From: Streptomyces pyxinae
GTDB lineage: Bacteria > Actinomycetota > Actinomycetes > Streptomycetales > Streptomycetaceae
Direction of reading: 5' to 3'
Assembly: GCF_024756275.1 (NCBI RefSeq)
Contig: NZ_JANUGQ010000018.1
Span: forward strand, 1-64,000
Length of the DNA stretch: 64,000 nucleotides
Part shown: positions 29,103 to 37,524 of the stretch, in pieces
Position numbering within the stretch: position 1 is the stretch's first letter
Layout: each line of letters starts with the position of its first letter
Notes under the pieces: model-generated
Databases searched by the model: none
Seen by the model: the letters and a program-made list of their open reading frames with translations, nothing else
Told to the model about the DNA's origin: nothing
Position numbers and translations under genes: made by a program

Positions 29103-31070
29103 TCAGGGAGTCTTCGGCGGGACCAGGGTCACCAGGAAGCTCCGGGCCGGGCCGGTGTTGCCGGCCGGGTCGACGGTGCGGTACTCGATCCGGTGGGTGC
29201 CGTACTCCGGAGCGGCGTCGTCCCAGGGCACCACGCGCGGGGTGCCCAGCTTGCCGTAGACCAGGCCGTCCACCTCGGTCCCGCCGGGGGTGAAGCGGAA
29301 CGGCGCGTCGGCGTCGGTGGGCCAGCCGTAGTACGTGTACCAGCCGTCGCCGTCCACCCGGAACTGCCGTACCACCGGACCGGCTTGGTCGTCCCGGGCG
29401 GTGAGGCCCAGGGTGAACGGGCCGTCGTAGACGTACTCCACGGGCCGCCCGGGGCGGTGCACCGTGCGCAGTGGCTTCGAGACCCGGTACGCCGCCCGGG
29501 CCGGGGTGGCGTCCACCGTCCAGCGCAGCTCCCGGCCGGTGCCGGCGATCCGGGCGGTCAGGGTGTGGGTGCCGGGACGCAGCCGCAGCGCGGCCAGGTC
29601 GAGGTCCCGGTCGTTGCCGGTAGTGGCCGGCGCGCGGCCGTCCAGCCGCCAGTGGACGGCGAGCCGGCGGTCGGCCGGGTGCGTGGTGTCGGCGTACACC
29701 GTGGCCCGGGCGCCCACCGGGGTACCGGTGTCGGTGTGTCCGGTGAACGCGGCGGCCACCGGCTCCCGGGGGGTGGTCGCACGGGTGTCCACGGTCCAGG
29801 TGACGGTGCGGGTCAGCGCGGCGGAGCGGCGGACCGCCGGGTCGCGGACGAACGGCGTGGGATCGGTGACCGTGGCGGTGAGGGTGTGGGTGCCGGGGGA
29901 CGGCCGCAGCCCGCGCAGGTCCACGGTGCGGGAGCCATGGGTGGGCAGTTTCCGGCCGTCCAGCCGCCAGACCACGTCCAGCGCGCCGCCCACCGGGTGC
30001 AGGGTCTCCACCCAGACGGTGCGGTCCGTCCCGATCGGCGCGGTGTTCGGGGTGTGGCCCTGCACCAGGTTCACCTTGGCCGAGACGGCCCGCACCATCA
30101 CCTCGCGCTCCACCTGGTCGAAGGCGTAGCCGAGGGTCTTCATCATCGAGTGCCGGCTCGGCCGCCAGACGCCCCGGGTGCTGTAGAGCCCGCCCTCGTA
30201 CCGGCCGACGGTGCCGCCGGACTCGCTCGGCTCGTCCAGCCACCGCCACCACTTGGCCCGCTGCTCGCGCATCTGCCGTTCGGTCAGCAGGGTGTGGTGG
30301 ACGGAGCCGGGCTCGCCGTCCTGGTAGGTGCCGCCGGGGACGCCCCGGGCGTAGTAGTCGTACTCGTCCTGGAGGCCGCCCAGCGAGTGGCCCAGCTCGT
30401 GCGGGGTGATCAGCGCGGAGAGGGCGTTGCCGCCGGAGGCGGTGGCATGGGTGCCGCCCGCGCCGCCGTAGGTGTCACTGTGGGCGAGGGCGACGATCTG
30501 CCGGTTGGCGGCGCTCGTCCCGGGCACCAGATCGGCCAGCGCGTCGGCCGCCCGGGTGTTCACGGTGAGCAGCCGCTGCACACTGCCCGGGTCGCAGTCG
30601 CCCCAGAACGCCATCCCCAGCGGGGTGTTCCGGCGCGGCGCGTCAAGGCCGGGGTCGCAGTCCACCCCGGACTCGGGGGACGGGGTCTCGACGGCCCAGA
30701 CATTGATGTAGGAGCGGTACGAGGCGAACGGCTCGACGCTCCAGAGCACATTGAGGTGCTCGGCCACATCGGCCCGGAACCGGGGAAGTTCGGCGGCGGT
30801 GTAGCCGTCGCCCAGCAGGACGAGATTGAAGCGCTTGTCGGCGGGGCCGGTGGTCTGTACGGGCACCACCGTGCCGGCCGGCGCGGCGGCGGCGCCGTCC
30901 CGGGCGCCCTCCCGGGCGGCGGCGGGGCCGGCGGCCAGCAGCCCGGTGGCGAGCAGGAGGGCCGCCGAGAGCAGGGCCCCGGCCCTGCGGCGGGCGGTGG
31001 CCCCGGCGACCCGGCGCGGGCGGGTGCCCGCGGGGCGGACGGGTGGTCGGGTGCGGTCGAGAGCGGTCAT
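29103..31070 (-). CDS. Secreted M64-family zinc metallopeptidase (IgA-peptidase M64 type)
   Basis: The 655-residue protein starts at ATG 31070 (MTALDRTRPP), followed by an Arg-rich leader and a hydrophobic signal segment ending GPAAA. The M64 domain covers about residues 70-330 with zinc motif HELGH (His224, Glu225, His228) in HELGHSLGGLQDEY, and FNLVLLGDGYTAAEL near its beginning. The C-terminal 320 residues contain beta-sandwich-like units with recurring LRPGTHTLTA and DPAGNTGPA, like carbohydrate- or surface-binding modules. It should act outside the cell. GH4 lies upstream with a 76-bp gap. Confidence 0.9.
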   Translation of the reverse strand: MTALDRTRPPVRPAGTRPRRVAGATARRRAGALLSAALLLATGLLAAGPAAAREGARDGAAAAPAGTVVPVQTTGPADKRFNLVLLGDGYTAAELPRFRADVAEHLNVLWSVEPFASYRSYINVWAVETPSPESGVDCDPGLDAPRRNTPLGMAFWGDCDPGSVQRLLTVNTRAADALADLVPGTSAANRQIVALAHSDTYGGAGGTHATASGGNALSALITPHELGHSLGGLQDEYDYYARGVPGGTYQDGEPGSVHHTLLTERQMREQRAKWWRWLDEPSESGGTVGRYEGGLYSTRGVWRPSRHSMMKTLGYAFDQVEREVMVRAVSAKVNLVQGHTPNTAPIGTDRTVWVETLHPVGGALDVVWRLDGRKLPTHGSRTVDLRGLRPSPGTHTLTATVTDPTPFVRDPAVRRSAALTRTVTWTVDTRATTPREPVAAAFTGHTDTGTPVGARATVYADTTHPADRRLAVHWRLDGRAPATTGNDRDLDLAALRLRPGTHTLTARIAGTGRELRWTVDATPARAAYRVSKPLRTVHRPGRPVEYVYDGPFTLGLTARDDQAGPVVRQFRVDGDGWYTYYGWPTDADAPFRFTPGGTEVDGLVYGKLGTPRVVPWDDAAPEYGTHRIEYRTVDPAGNTGPARSFLVTLVPPKTP

Positions 31071-31146
31071 GGAGCCGGAGCGTACGGTCGCCGCGGGGCC
31101 GCCGTAAACCGTGCGGTGAGCCGTTCCGTACGCCTCCGCCGGCGCG

Positions 31147-32493
31147 TCAGTGCCGGGCCAGGTAGGCGAGTTGGGGGTGGGCCGCCACATAGCCGTCGAG
31201 CAGCCGGCGGGCCACCGACACGGAGTCCACCAGCGGGTGGAGGGCGAAGGCCCGTACGGCGGCGGACCGGGAACCGGCGTCGGCCGCGGCCATGATCTCC
31301 CGCTCCACGGCCTTCACCGAGGTCACCAGACCCACCGCGTGGGCCGGCAGCGGCGCGGTGGGCAGCGGCCGGGCGCCGGCGGCGTCCACCCGGCAGACCA
31401 CCTCCACCACCGCGTCCGCGTCCAGCACCGGCAGGGTCGTACCGTTGCGGACGTTGAGGATCAACTCGGCGGGCTCGTCCCGGGAGATGGCCCGCATCAG
31501 CGCCAGTGCCACCCCCTCGTACCCGCCGGGCTCCAGGTCCTCACCGGCCCGGCCGCCGGCCCCGGCCGCCGCCCGGTTGGCCGCCATGTAGGTGGCCTCC
31601 CGGTCGGCCAGGGTCCGGTGCCAGGCGTCCAGCGCCCCGGTGCCCGGCCGGCCGGCGGTGGCGTAGAACCCGGCCTGCTGGTCCCGGAGACAGGCGCCCC
31701 GGGTCCGCCCGGCCGACCGGTAGGCGCCGACCGTCTCGCGGTTGAAGTAGTAGTAGTGCAGATACTCGTTGGGCACCGCGCCCAGCGACCGCAGCCAGTC
31801 GGCGCCGAACAGCTCGCCCTCCTCGAAGGAGCCCAGCGCCCGTTCGTCCGCCAGCAGCCGGGGGAGCTCGTCCCGGCCGGCCACCCGCAGCCCGCGCAGC
31901 CAGCCCAGGTGGTTCAGCCCCACGTAGTCGGGCGACGCCGCCGCCGGGTCCACCCCCAGCGCCCGGGCCACCCGCCGGGCTAGACCCACCGGCGAGTCGC
32001 AGATGCCGGTGACCCGGCCGCCCAGCACCCGGGCCATCGCCTCGGTCACCAGACCGGCCGGATTCGTGAAGTTGATGACATGGGCCGCCGGGGCCAGCTC
32101 CGCGATCCGGTGCGCCAGCGCCATGGCCACCGGAACCGTGCGCAGCCCGTACGCGATGCCGCCCGCGCCCACCGTCTCCTGCCCGAGCACCCCGAGATCC
32201 AGCGCCACCCGCTCGTCGGCCGCCCGGCCCGCGAGCCCGCCCACCCGGATCGCCGAGAACACGAAGTCGGCGCCGCGCAGCGCCTCGTCCAGCAGGGTCG
32301 TCGCGGTCACCGCCGGCGCGTCCGGGACCCCCGCCGCCTGCTCGGCCAGCACCGCGCCGATCGCCGCCAGCCGGCCGGCGTCCACATCGTGCAGCACCAC
32401 CTCGGTGACCCGGCCCGGCGCCCGGTCGTTCAGCAGCGCCCGGTGGACCAGCGGCACCCGGAACCCGCCGCCGCCCAGAATCGTCAGCCTCAT
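31147..32493 (-). CDS. Family 4 glycosidase (6-phospho-beta-glucosidase type)
   Basis: GH4 enzymes cleave 6-phospho-glycosides through an NAD+- and Mn2+-dependent redox mechanism. The 448-residue protein has the Rossmann start MRLTILGGGGFRVP, NFTNPAGLVTEAM, the metal-binding Cys in GICDSPVG and the His in VGLNHLGW. The ATG at 32493 opens exactly at the Rossmann strand; longer frames upstream run through repeats. No PTS genes adjoin it, so the substrate is uncertain. Confidence 0.93.
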   Translation of the reverse strand: MRLTILGGGGFRVPLVHRALLNDRAPGRVTEVVLHDVDAGRLAAIGAVLAEQAAGVPDAPAVTATTLLDEALRGADFVFSAIRVGGLAGRAADERVALDLGVLGQETVGAGGIAYGLRTVPVAMALAHRIAELAPAAHVINFTNPAGLVTEAMARVLGGRVTGICDSPVGLARRVARALGVDPAAASPDYVGLNHLGWLRGLRVAGRDELPRLLADERALGSFEEGELFGADWLRSLGAVPNEYLHYYYFNRETVGAYRSAGRTRGACLRDQQAGFYATAGRPGTGALDAWHRTLADREATYMAANRAAAGAGGRAGEDLEPGGYEGVALALMRAISRDEPAELILNVRNGTTLPVLDADAVVEVVCRVDAAGARPLPTAPLPAHAVGLVTSVKAVEREIMAAADAGSRSAAVRAFALHPLVDSVSVARRLLDGYVAAHPQLAYLARH

Positions 32494-32640
32494 GCGCGCC
32501 ACGCTACCGGGGCCGGGCCGGGCAGCCGGAACGGCCCCGCGCGCCGGACGTGCCGAAACGACCCCGGAGCACCGGGCCGGGGCCCGCATGCGCCGGCCCA
32601 TGGCGCGGACAAGGGCCGGCGGGCCGGACGGCACCCGAGG

Positions 32641-32759
32641 GCACCGGACCGGAACGGCCCCGGGCGCGGGCACGGACCGGCGCCCGGACCGGATCCGAGG
32701 CACCGGCCGTACCGGCCCCGGGCGCGGGCATGCACCGGCGGCCCGGACCGGACCCGAGG
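32641..32759. repeat. Two-copy ~59-nt repeat downstream of the ferredoxin gene
   Basis: Two units, about 32641-32698 and 32700-32758, share CCCCGGGCGCGGGCA and CCCGGACCGGA(T/C)CCGAG with a few changes. They lie 24 nt beyond the ferredoxin stop within a 289-bp gap that holds no gene. Confidence 0.7.
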
Positions 32760-32782
32760 GCCCCGGCCCGGGCCCCGGCGGC

Positions 32783-32998
32783 TCAGGGCTGCGGGCCCAC
32801 CACCCGGTCGCCGTCCCGTACCAGGATGGCCAGGGCCGGGCAGACCTCGGCGGCCTCCAGCGCGCTCTCGTCCGGGTCGATCTCCCGCCGCACCGGCTCG
32901 GCCCGGTAGTCCTTGAGCCGGTAGAGGTGCGGCGCTATGCCGACGCAGATACCCGAGCCCATGCACTGGTGCCGGTCGACCTCAGTGGTCCACGACAT
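32783..32998 (-). CDS. [3Fe-4S]-type ferredoxin, P450 redox partner
   Basis: The 71-residue protein has Cys12 and Cys18 in CMGSGIC and Cys53 in VCPAL. With no fourth cysteine in the usual place, this fits a single [3Fe-4S] cluster, as in ferredoxins that feed Streptomyces P450s. It begins 5 nt after the P450 stop codon, so the two genes form one operon and the protein likely passes electrons to that enzyme. Confidence 0.93.
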   Translation of the reverse strand: MSWTTEVDRHQCMGSGICVGIAPHLYRLKDYRAEPVRREIDPDESALEAAEVCPALAILVRDGDRVVGPQP

Positions 32999-33003
32999 CG
33001 CGG

Positions 33004-34209
33004 TCACCACCCGACCGGCATGACCCGGGGGCCGCGTACCAGCATCTGGTTCTTCCAGGCCACATCGCCCGCCAGCCGCAGGCCGGGGAAGCGGGCGAGG
33101 AGCGCGGCCAGCGCCTCCTGGAGCTCCAGCCGGGCCAGCGGCGCGCCCAGACAGTGGTGCACCCCGTGGCCGAAGCCCAGATGCTGCACCCCGGTCCGGG
33201 TCACGTCCAGCCGGCCGGGCGCGGTGAACCGCAGGGCGTCCCGGTTGGCCGCGCCCACCGCCACCAGCACCGGCTCGCCCGCGCGTACCAGGGTGCCGCC
33301 GACCTCCACGTCCTCGGTCGCGTACCGGGGGAAGGCGGCCCCGCTGCCGAGCGGCACGAACCGCATCAGCTCCTCGACCGCGCCCCGGATCAGTTCCGGC
33401 CGCTCCCGCAGCAGCTTCCACTGGTCCGGGTGGTCCAGCAGGGCGTGCACGAAGTTGGGGATCTGGCTGGCCGTCGTCTCGTGGCCGGCGACGAGGATGC
33501 CCACACAGAGGTCGATCAGTTCGAGCTCGGAGAGCCGGTCACCGGTGTCCCGGGCCTCGATCAGTCCGGTCATCAGGTCCGGGCGCGGGCTGCGGCGGTG
33601 CTCCTCGATCAACCCCGCCATGTAGGCCCGCAGTTCCTCCTGGTTCCGGGCGAACTCCTCGGGGGTGAGCGAACTGGTGGAGAGGGCCGCGTCGCTCCAC
33701 TCCCGGAATCTCGGCCGGTCCTCCTCGGGCACCCCGAGCATCCGGCAGATGACCGCCACCGGGATCGGCAGGGCGTACCGGTCCACCAGGTCGGCCGGCG
33801 GCCCCGCCGCCTCCAGCTCGTCCAGCAGCCCGTGCGCCAGCTCCCGCACCGCCGGCCGCAGTTTTTCCACCCGGTGGACGGTGAACGCCCGGGCCACCAG
33901 GGTGCGCAGCCGGGTGTGCCCGGGCGGGTCCATGCCCAGGATGCCGCTGTCCCGCCGCTCCTCGGACTGCCGGGGCTCGTCGTGCCGCTGCCCCTCCGCG
34001 CGGCTGAACCGCCGGTCGCCCAGGACCAGTCGGGCGTCCTCGTACCGGGTGGCGAGCCAGGCGGGCTCGCCGTACGTCATCCGGACGCGTAACAGCCCCG
34101 GCCGGTCCAGTGCCGCCGTGTACGCCTCCGCCAGGTCGAGCCCGGCGGGTTCGTTGAACGGGTACGGCACCGGGGACTGCTCCGCCGCGGTCTCCGCTGT
34201 GGTCGACAT
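33004..34209 (-). CDS. Cytochrome P450 (CYP105-like)
   Basis: This 401-residue soluble monooxygenase shows the I-helix motif AGHETTAS, the K-helix ExxR in EELMR, and the heme loop GFGHGVHHCLGAPLARLEL with the heme-ligand Cys353. The ATG at 34209 follows GGGAGG by 7 nt. Bacterial P450s of this class hydroxylate small molecules or secondary metabolites. A ferredoxin gene follows directly, and a divergent TetR gene with a palindrome in between suggests ligand-induced expression. Confidence 0.95.
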   Translation of the reverse strand: MSTTAETAAEQSPVPYPFNEPAGLDLAEAYTAALDRPGLLRVRMTYGEPAWLATRYEDARLVLGDRRFSRAEGQRHDEPRQSEERRDSGILGMDPPGHTRLRTLVARAFTVHRVEKLRPAVRELAHGLLDELEAAGPPADLVDRYALPIPVAVICRMLGVPEEDRPRFREWSDAALSTSSLTPEEFARNQEELRAYMAGLIEEHRRSPRPDLMTGLIEARDTGDRLSELELIDLCVGILVAGHETTASQIPNFVHALLDHPDQWKLLRERPELIRGAVEELMRFVPLGSGAAFPRYATEDVEVGGTLVRAGEPVLVAVGAANRDALRFTAPGRLDVTRTGVQHLGFGHGVHHCLGAPLARLELQEALAALLARFPGLRLAGDVAWKNQMLVRGPRVMPVGW

Positions 34210-34226
34210 CGCTCGGCCTCCCTTGT

Positions 34227-34242
34227 GTAAGCAGCTGCTTAC
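34227..34242. promoter_or_regulatory. Perfect 16-bp palindrome, probable TetR operator
   Basis: GTAAGCAGCTGCTTAC is a perfect dyad 18 nt upstream of the P450 start. A TAGGTT on the minus strand (34245-34250) just beside it would be the P450 -10 box, so a bound protein would cover the transcription start. The TetR gene diverges from the same gap. Confidence 0.75.
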
Positions 34243-34362
34243 GAACCTAGAGTTGGCCGCACGGCCGGTCAACGGGGCGTCCGGGAAGCCCGGTTGCCGA
34301 GGGCCGGGAATGGCCGGAAGCCGTCGTGGAGCAGGGGTACGGGACGTGGTGGAGGTGCGCGG

Positions 34363-35280
34363 GTGACGTCGGGAGGGCCCGGAGCGGCGGGTGCGGCGGT
34401 GGTGCCGGAGGCCCCGGATCCGGAGGCCCGGACGGTTCCGGCGGGTGGGGAGCCGGGGCCCCGGGACCCCGTGCGGGGCATCGGTCCCGGTGAACGGCGG
34501 CGGCCGGAAGCACCCGGCGGCGGACCGGAGCGGGACCCGGACGCCCCCCGGCAGAACGGAGCGGCCTCGACCCGGGAGCGGCTGCTCGCCGCGGCCTCCG
34601 GGCTCTTCGCGGAGCGCGGCTACGAGCGCGCCACGGTACGGGAGATCGCCGCCCGCGCCGAGGTCAACCAGGCGCTGCTCTTCCGCTACTTCGGGTCCAA
34701 GCAGGGGCTGTTCGGCGAGGTGGTGGCGCGCGACGGACAGGAGCAGCTGCGCGGCACCCCGCCGGAAGACCTGGTCGATGTGGTGCTGCGGGCCATGCTC
34801 CAGTCACCGGCGGAGGGCGAGGCGGACGCCGGACGGTCGCTGGAGACCCTGCTGCGGTCGATCGGCGGCGGTGAGGTGCCGGCCGCCGTGACGGAGCTGG
34901 GCGACGACTACGCCCGGGTCTTCGCCTCGCTCTCCGGGTCCGAGGACCGTGCCCTCCGCGCCGATCTGGCCCTCTCCTGGCTGCTGGGCATCGGTCTGCT
35001 GCGGGTGGTCGTCGGCCGCCGGGCGCTGGCCGACGCCGATCCGGACCGGGTGTGCCACCTGGTCACCGGCGCGCTGCGGCAACTGCTCAGCGGCGGCGAC
35101 GGCAGCGGTGACCACGACCGCGGTAACCCCGGCGGCGGTGCCGACCACGAACGCGACGGTGGTGACGCCCGTGACGGTGACGGTGGCGGCGGTGACCACG
35201 ACCGCGACGGTGACGGTGACGGTGACGGTGGTGACGGTCGTGACGGCGGCGGCGGGCGATGCGGGCGGGGCGGGGCGTGA
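34363..35280 (+). CDS. TetR-family regulator with a repetitive Asp/Gly/His tail
   Basis: The 305-residue protein starts at GTG 34363, with GGAGG 7 nt before it. After a disordered Pro/Gly-rich leader of about 60 residues comes the TetR helix-turn-helix (ATVREIAARAEVNQALLFRY) and a C-terminal ligand domain. The last 55 residues are an unusual Asp/Gly/His/Arg run, encoded by tandem GGTGAC hexamers. It probably represses the P450/ferredoxin operon through the palindrome between them. The leader and the tail are both outside the TetR fold. Confidence 0.88.
   Translation: MTSGGPGAAGAAVVPEAPDPEARTVPAGGEPGPRDPVRGIGPGERRRPEAPGGGPERDPDAPRQNGAASTRERLLAAASGLFAERGYERATVREIAARAEVNQALLFRYFGSKQGLFGEVVARDGQEQLRGTPPEDLVDVVLRAMLQSPAEGEADAGRSLETLLRSIGGGEVPAAVTELGDDYARVFASLSGSEDRALRADLALSWLLGIGLLRVVVGRRALADADPDRVCHLVTGALRQLLSGGDGSGDHDRGNPGGGADHERDGGDARDGDGGGGDHDRDGDGDGDGGDGRDGGGGRCGRGGA
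35100..35262 (+). repeat. GGTGAC-type hexamer repeats coding the TetR tail
   Basis: Contiguous GACGGT/GGTGAC hexamers are densest at 35205-35240, with CACGACCGCG blocks repeated around 35111 and 35197. Each hexamer adds an Asp-Gly pair, so changes in copy number keep the reading frame. Confidence 0.85.
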
Positions 35281-35317
35281 AGCCGGCGGCCCGGGCACGA
35301 CCGGGCACAATGGGGGC

Positions 35318-35767
35318 ATGTCCCGACGCACCACCCGCGCTCGCCGTTCCGCCGGCCCCGGACCGGAACCCACCGCCGTACGTCCCGGCTCGCCCTGCCC
35401 CTGCGGGCTGCCCGCCGGATACGCCGACTGCTGCGGCCGGTTCCACGACGGCCGGGCCACCGCGCCCACCGCCGAGCTGCTGATGCGCTCCCGGTACTGC
35501 GCCTTCGTCGTCCGGGACGAGCCGTATCTGCTCCGCACCTGGGCGGCCGCCACCCGGCCGCCCGCCGTGGACTTCGACCCCGAACTGCGCTGGGCGGGGC
35601 TGGAGATCACGGAGACCTCCGAGGGCTCCCTGTTCCACACCACCGGTACGGTCGCCTTCACCGCCCGGTACACCCACCGGGGTACCCCCGGCGCCCTCCG
35701 GGAACGCAGCCGGTTCACCAAGGAGGGCGGCGCCTGGGTGTACCTCGACGGCACGTTCACCGACTGA
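35318..35767 (+). CDS. YchJ-family (UPF0225) SEC-C motif protein
   Basis: The 149-residue protein has the SEC-C zinc motif CPCGLPAGYADCCGRFH, followed by the NTF2-like YchJ domain (AELLMRSRYCAFV and FTARYTHRG). The exact role is unknown for the family. CACAAT lies 6 nt before the ATG with no ribosome site, so the message may be leaderless. Confidence 0.92.
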   Translation: MSRRTTRARRSAGPGPEPTAVRPGSPCPCGLPAGYADCCGRFHDGRATAPTAELLMRSRYCAFVVRDEPYLLRTWAAATRPPAVDFDPELRWAGLEITETSEGSLFHTTGTVAFTARYTHRGTPGALRERSRFTKEGGAWVYLDGTFTD

Positions 35768-35835
35768 CGTACCGCTGGGCCGGTGGCGGACCGGTGTGCC
35801 GACGGGCCGCTGTGCCGAGGTGCCGGTGTACCGGC

Positions 35836-35878
35836 GCCCCGGGGCCGTACGGAGCACACTCCCGTACGGCTCCGGGGC
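35836..35878. terminator. Strong bidirectional terminator
   Basis: A 17-bp stem with one G-U type mismatch (35836-35852 with 35862-35878, core GGCCGTACGG/CCGTACGGCT) closes a 9-nt loop AGCACACTC between two converging genes. Confidence 0.85.
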
Positions 35879-35894
35879 TTCCGGACCGCGCGTC

Positions 35895-36161
35895 TCAGTG
35901 GCTGAACAGCCCGCCGCCCGGCCGCAGGACGAGCCCGGGGTTGTAGGCGGCGAGCACCTTGTTGGCCCGGGCCAGGGCGGCGAGAGCGTGCTCCCGGTCG
36001 GCCTGGTCCTCCGGGCAGAGCGGGGCGCGGAAGCGGTGCGCCTCCCGTGCGGCGCACTCGGCGTCGACCTCCGCCTGGAGAATGCCGATCGGCATGCACG
36101 ACCCGATCAGGGCGGCGACGCGATCGGGGATCGGGACGGGGACGAGAGGCGACGCGGTCAC
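35895..36161 (-). CDS. Uncharacterised small cytoplasmic protein (88 aa)
   Basis: I do not recognise the family. The GTG start at 36161 has AAGGA 6 nt upstream. The protein has no signal peptide, two or three cysteines (SCMPIG, ECAAREA, LCPEDQ) and a helical C-terminal half ending in NPGLVLRPGGGLFSH. It stands alone after an AT-richer promoter-like stretch. Codon use is normal for the window. Confidence 0.7.
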   Translation of the reverse strand: MTASPLVPVPIPDRVAALIGSCMPIGILQAEVDAECAAREAHRFRAPLCPEDQADREHALAALARANKVLAAYNPGLVLRPGGGLFSH

Positions 36162-36199
36162 GTGAAGTCCTTCGCTGCTGCGGCGCGCTGCTGGGGCAG

Positions 36200-36290
36200 C
36201 CGACTGTTTGCTGTGCTCCCTCCATGGGTACAGCATCAGGTTCACGTTTATCCCAAGGCTTTGTATCTGTGCTGCAACCGTTTGGCTCAC
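36200..36290 (-). promoter_or_regulatory. AT-rich promoter region of the 88-aa protein gene
   Basis: This is one of the few AT-rich patches in the window. On the minus strand TTGCAG is followed after 18 nt by GGATAA, and TTGGGA by a TGTACC-like box. It ends at the 3' end of the PucR-type regulator gene. Confidence 0.45.
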
Positions 36291-36303
36291 CCGTCCCGGG
36301 CCA

Positions 36304-37524
36304 CTAGGATTCGGCGGCCTCCCGGCGCCGGCGGTCGCGTAACCGCAGCGCCCGCAGCACCGCCTCGGTGGCGAACCGGGTCTCCGGGTCGGCGAGCCGG
36401 CCGGCGAACCGCTGCTCAAGACCGCGCATCCGGTAGCGCACGGTCTGCGGGTGCACGGCGAGCAACTCGCCCATCTGCGCCGCCGTTCCCCGGGTGTCCA
36501 GCCACACCCGCAGGGTCTCGACCAGCCGCTCCCGCCGGGTCGTCGTGAGCCCGGCGAGCGGCGCCAGTTCACGGGCGGCCAGCTGTTCCATCAGCGCGGG
36601 GTCGGCCAGCAGCCAGAGCGAGACCAGGTGGTCGGCGCAGCGCATCAGCGGGGCGTCCGGGACCACGCCCCCGTCCACCAGTTCCAGCAGCCGCCGCGCC
36701 CAGCGGATCGAGTCGGCCGCCGAGGCGACCGGCACCGTCAGACCGATGGCGCCCCGGGCCGCCGGGAGCGCCTTCTCCAGCATCCGTCCCCGCTCCTCGT
36801 CCACCGGGCCGGGTACCAGCAGATGCGGCTGGGGGTCCCCGAGGTCCACCAGGACGTCGTCGTCCAGCGCGGTCCTGGTCACCTCGGCCGGGGAGCGCAG
36901 CGCGACGAGGGTCACCTCCTTCGGCAGCGTCCAGCCGGTCTGCTCGCACAGCTCCGCGAGGGCCGTGTGCGGGACTGGCGGCCCGGCCAGTACGAGATGG
37001 AGCAGACGCCGGCGGACCGTCTCGGACTTCTCGGCGGAGTGCGACCGCACCTCCAGATAGCCCTCGCGGGAGAGCCCCTCCAGGTCGTCGATGTAGGCGA
37101 AGAGGGCGTCGGCGAAGCTGAGCATCAGCGTGGGGGAGAGGTGGTAGCGCCGGCCGACCTTCTTCACCCGCCGCAGTGCCACCCGTGCCCCCAGCCGGTA
37201 CGCCCCCTGGAGGCTCTCCAGCGTCCGCCCCTCGTATGCCTCGAACCGCCCGAAGCGGCGGCACAGCTCGTCCCGCAGGGTGGTGGGGGCGGCGGGTGAG
37301 GCGACCTGCTCAACGAAGGCCGAGGTGCTCTGCTCCACGCAGAGCCGCACCGCCTGGCCGTGCGGACCGCTCATCAGCCGGGCGTACTCGGGGTAGGCAC
37401 GGGTGACCTCGAAGCCGATCTCCTTGATGAGACTCGGCAGTTCGGGGCGGATGATGGCGGCGAACTCCTGCGGCAGCGGGCCGAGCGGCTCGCCCGCGTC
37501 CGAGGGCTGGGTGGTTCTGGGCAT
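36304..37524 (-). CDS. PucR-family transcriptional regulator
   Basis: The 406-residue protein ends in the PucR helix-turn-helix (LRVWLDTRGTAAQMGELLAVHPQTVRYRM), with a GGDEF-like middle region and an N-terminal domain containing LSREGYLEVR and ELCRRFGRFEAYEGRT. Related Streptomyces regulators control antibiotic or nitrogen-related genes. The ATG at 37524 follows GAGGGGA; longer upstream frames have no match. The target genes are unknown. Confidence 0.9.
   Translation of the reverse strand: MPRTTQPSDAGEPLGPLPQEFAAIIRPELPSLIKEIGFEVTRAYPEYARLMSGPHGQAVRLCVEQSTSAFVEQVASPAAPTTLRDELCRRFGRFEAYEGRTLESLQGAYRLGARVALRRVKKVGRRYHLSPTLMLSFADALFAYIDDLEGLSREGYLEVRSHSAEKSETVRRRLLHLVLAGPPVPHTALAELCEQTGWTLPKEVTLVALRSPAEVTRTALDDDVLVDLGDPQPHLLVPGPVDEERGRMLEKALPAARGAIGLTVPVASAADSIRWARRLLELVDGGVVPDAPLMRCADHLVSLWLLADPALMEQLAARELAPLAGLTTTRRERLVETLRVWLDTRGTAAQMGELLAVHPQTVRYRMRGLEQRFAGRLADPETRFATEAVLRALRLRDRRRREAAES

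Noticed and set aside
34804..36225. Minus-strand frame with Val/Thr repeats opposite the TetR and YchJ-like genes
   Set aside because: The VTVTV pattern is the reverse complement of the GGTGAC repeats, and both plus-strand genes have family matches.
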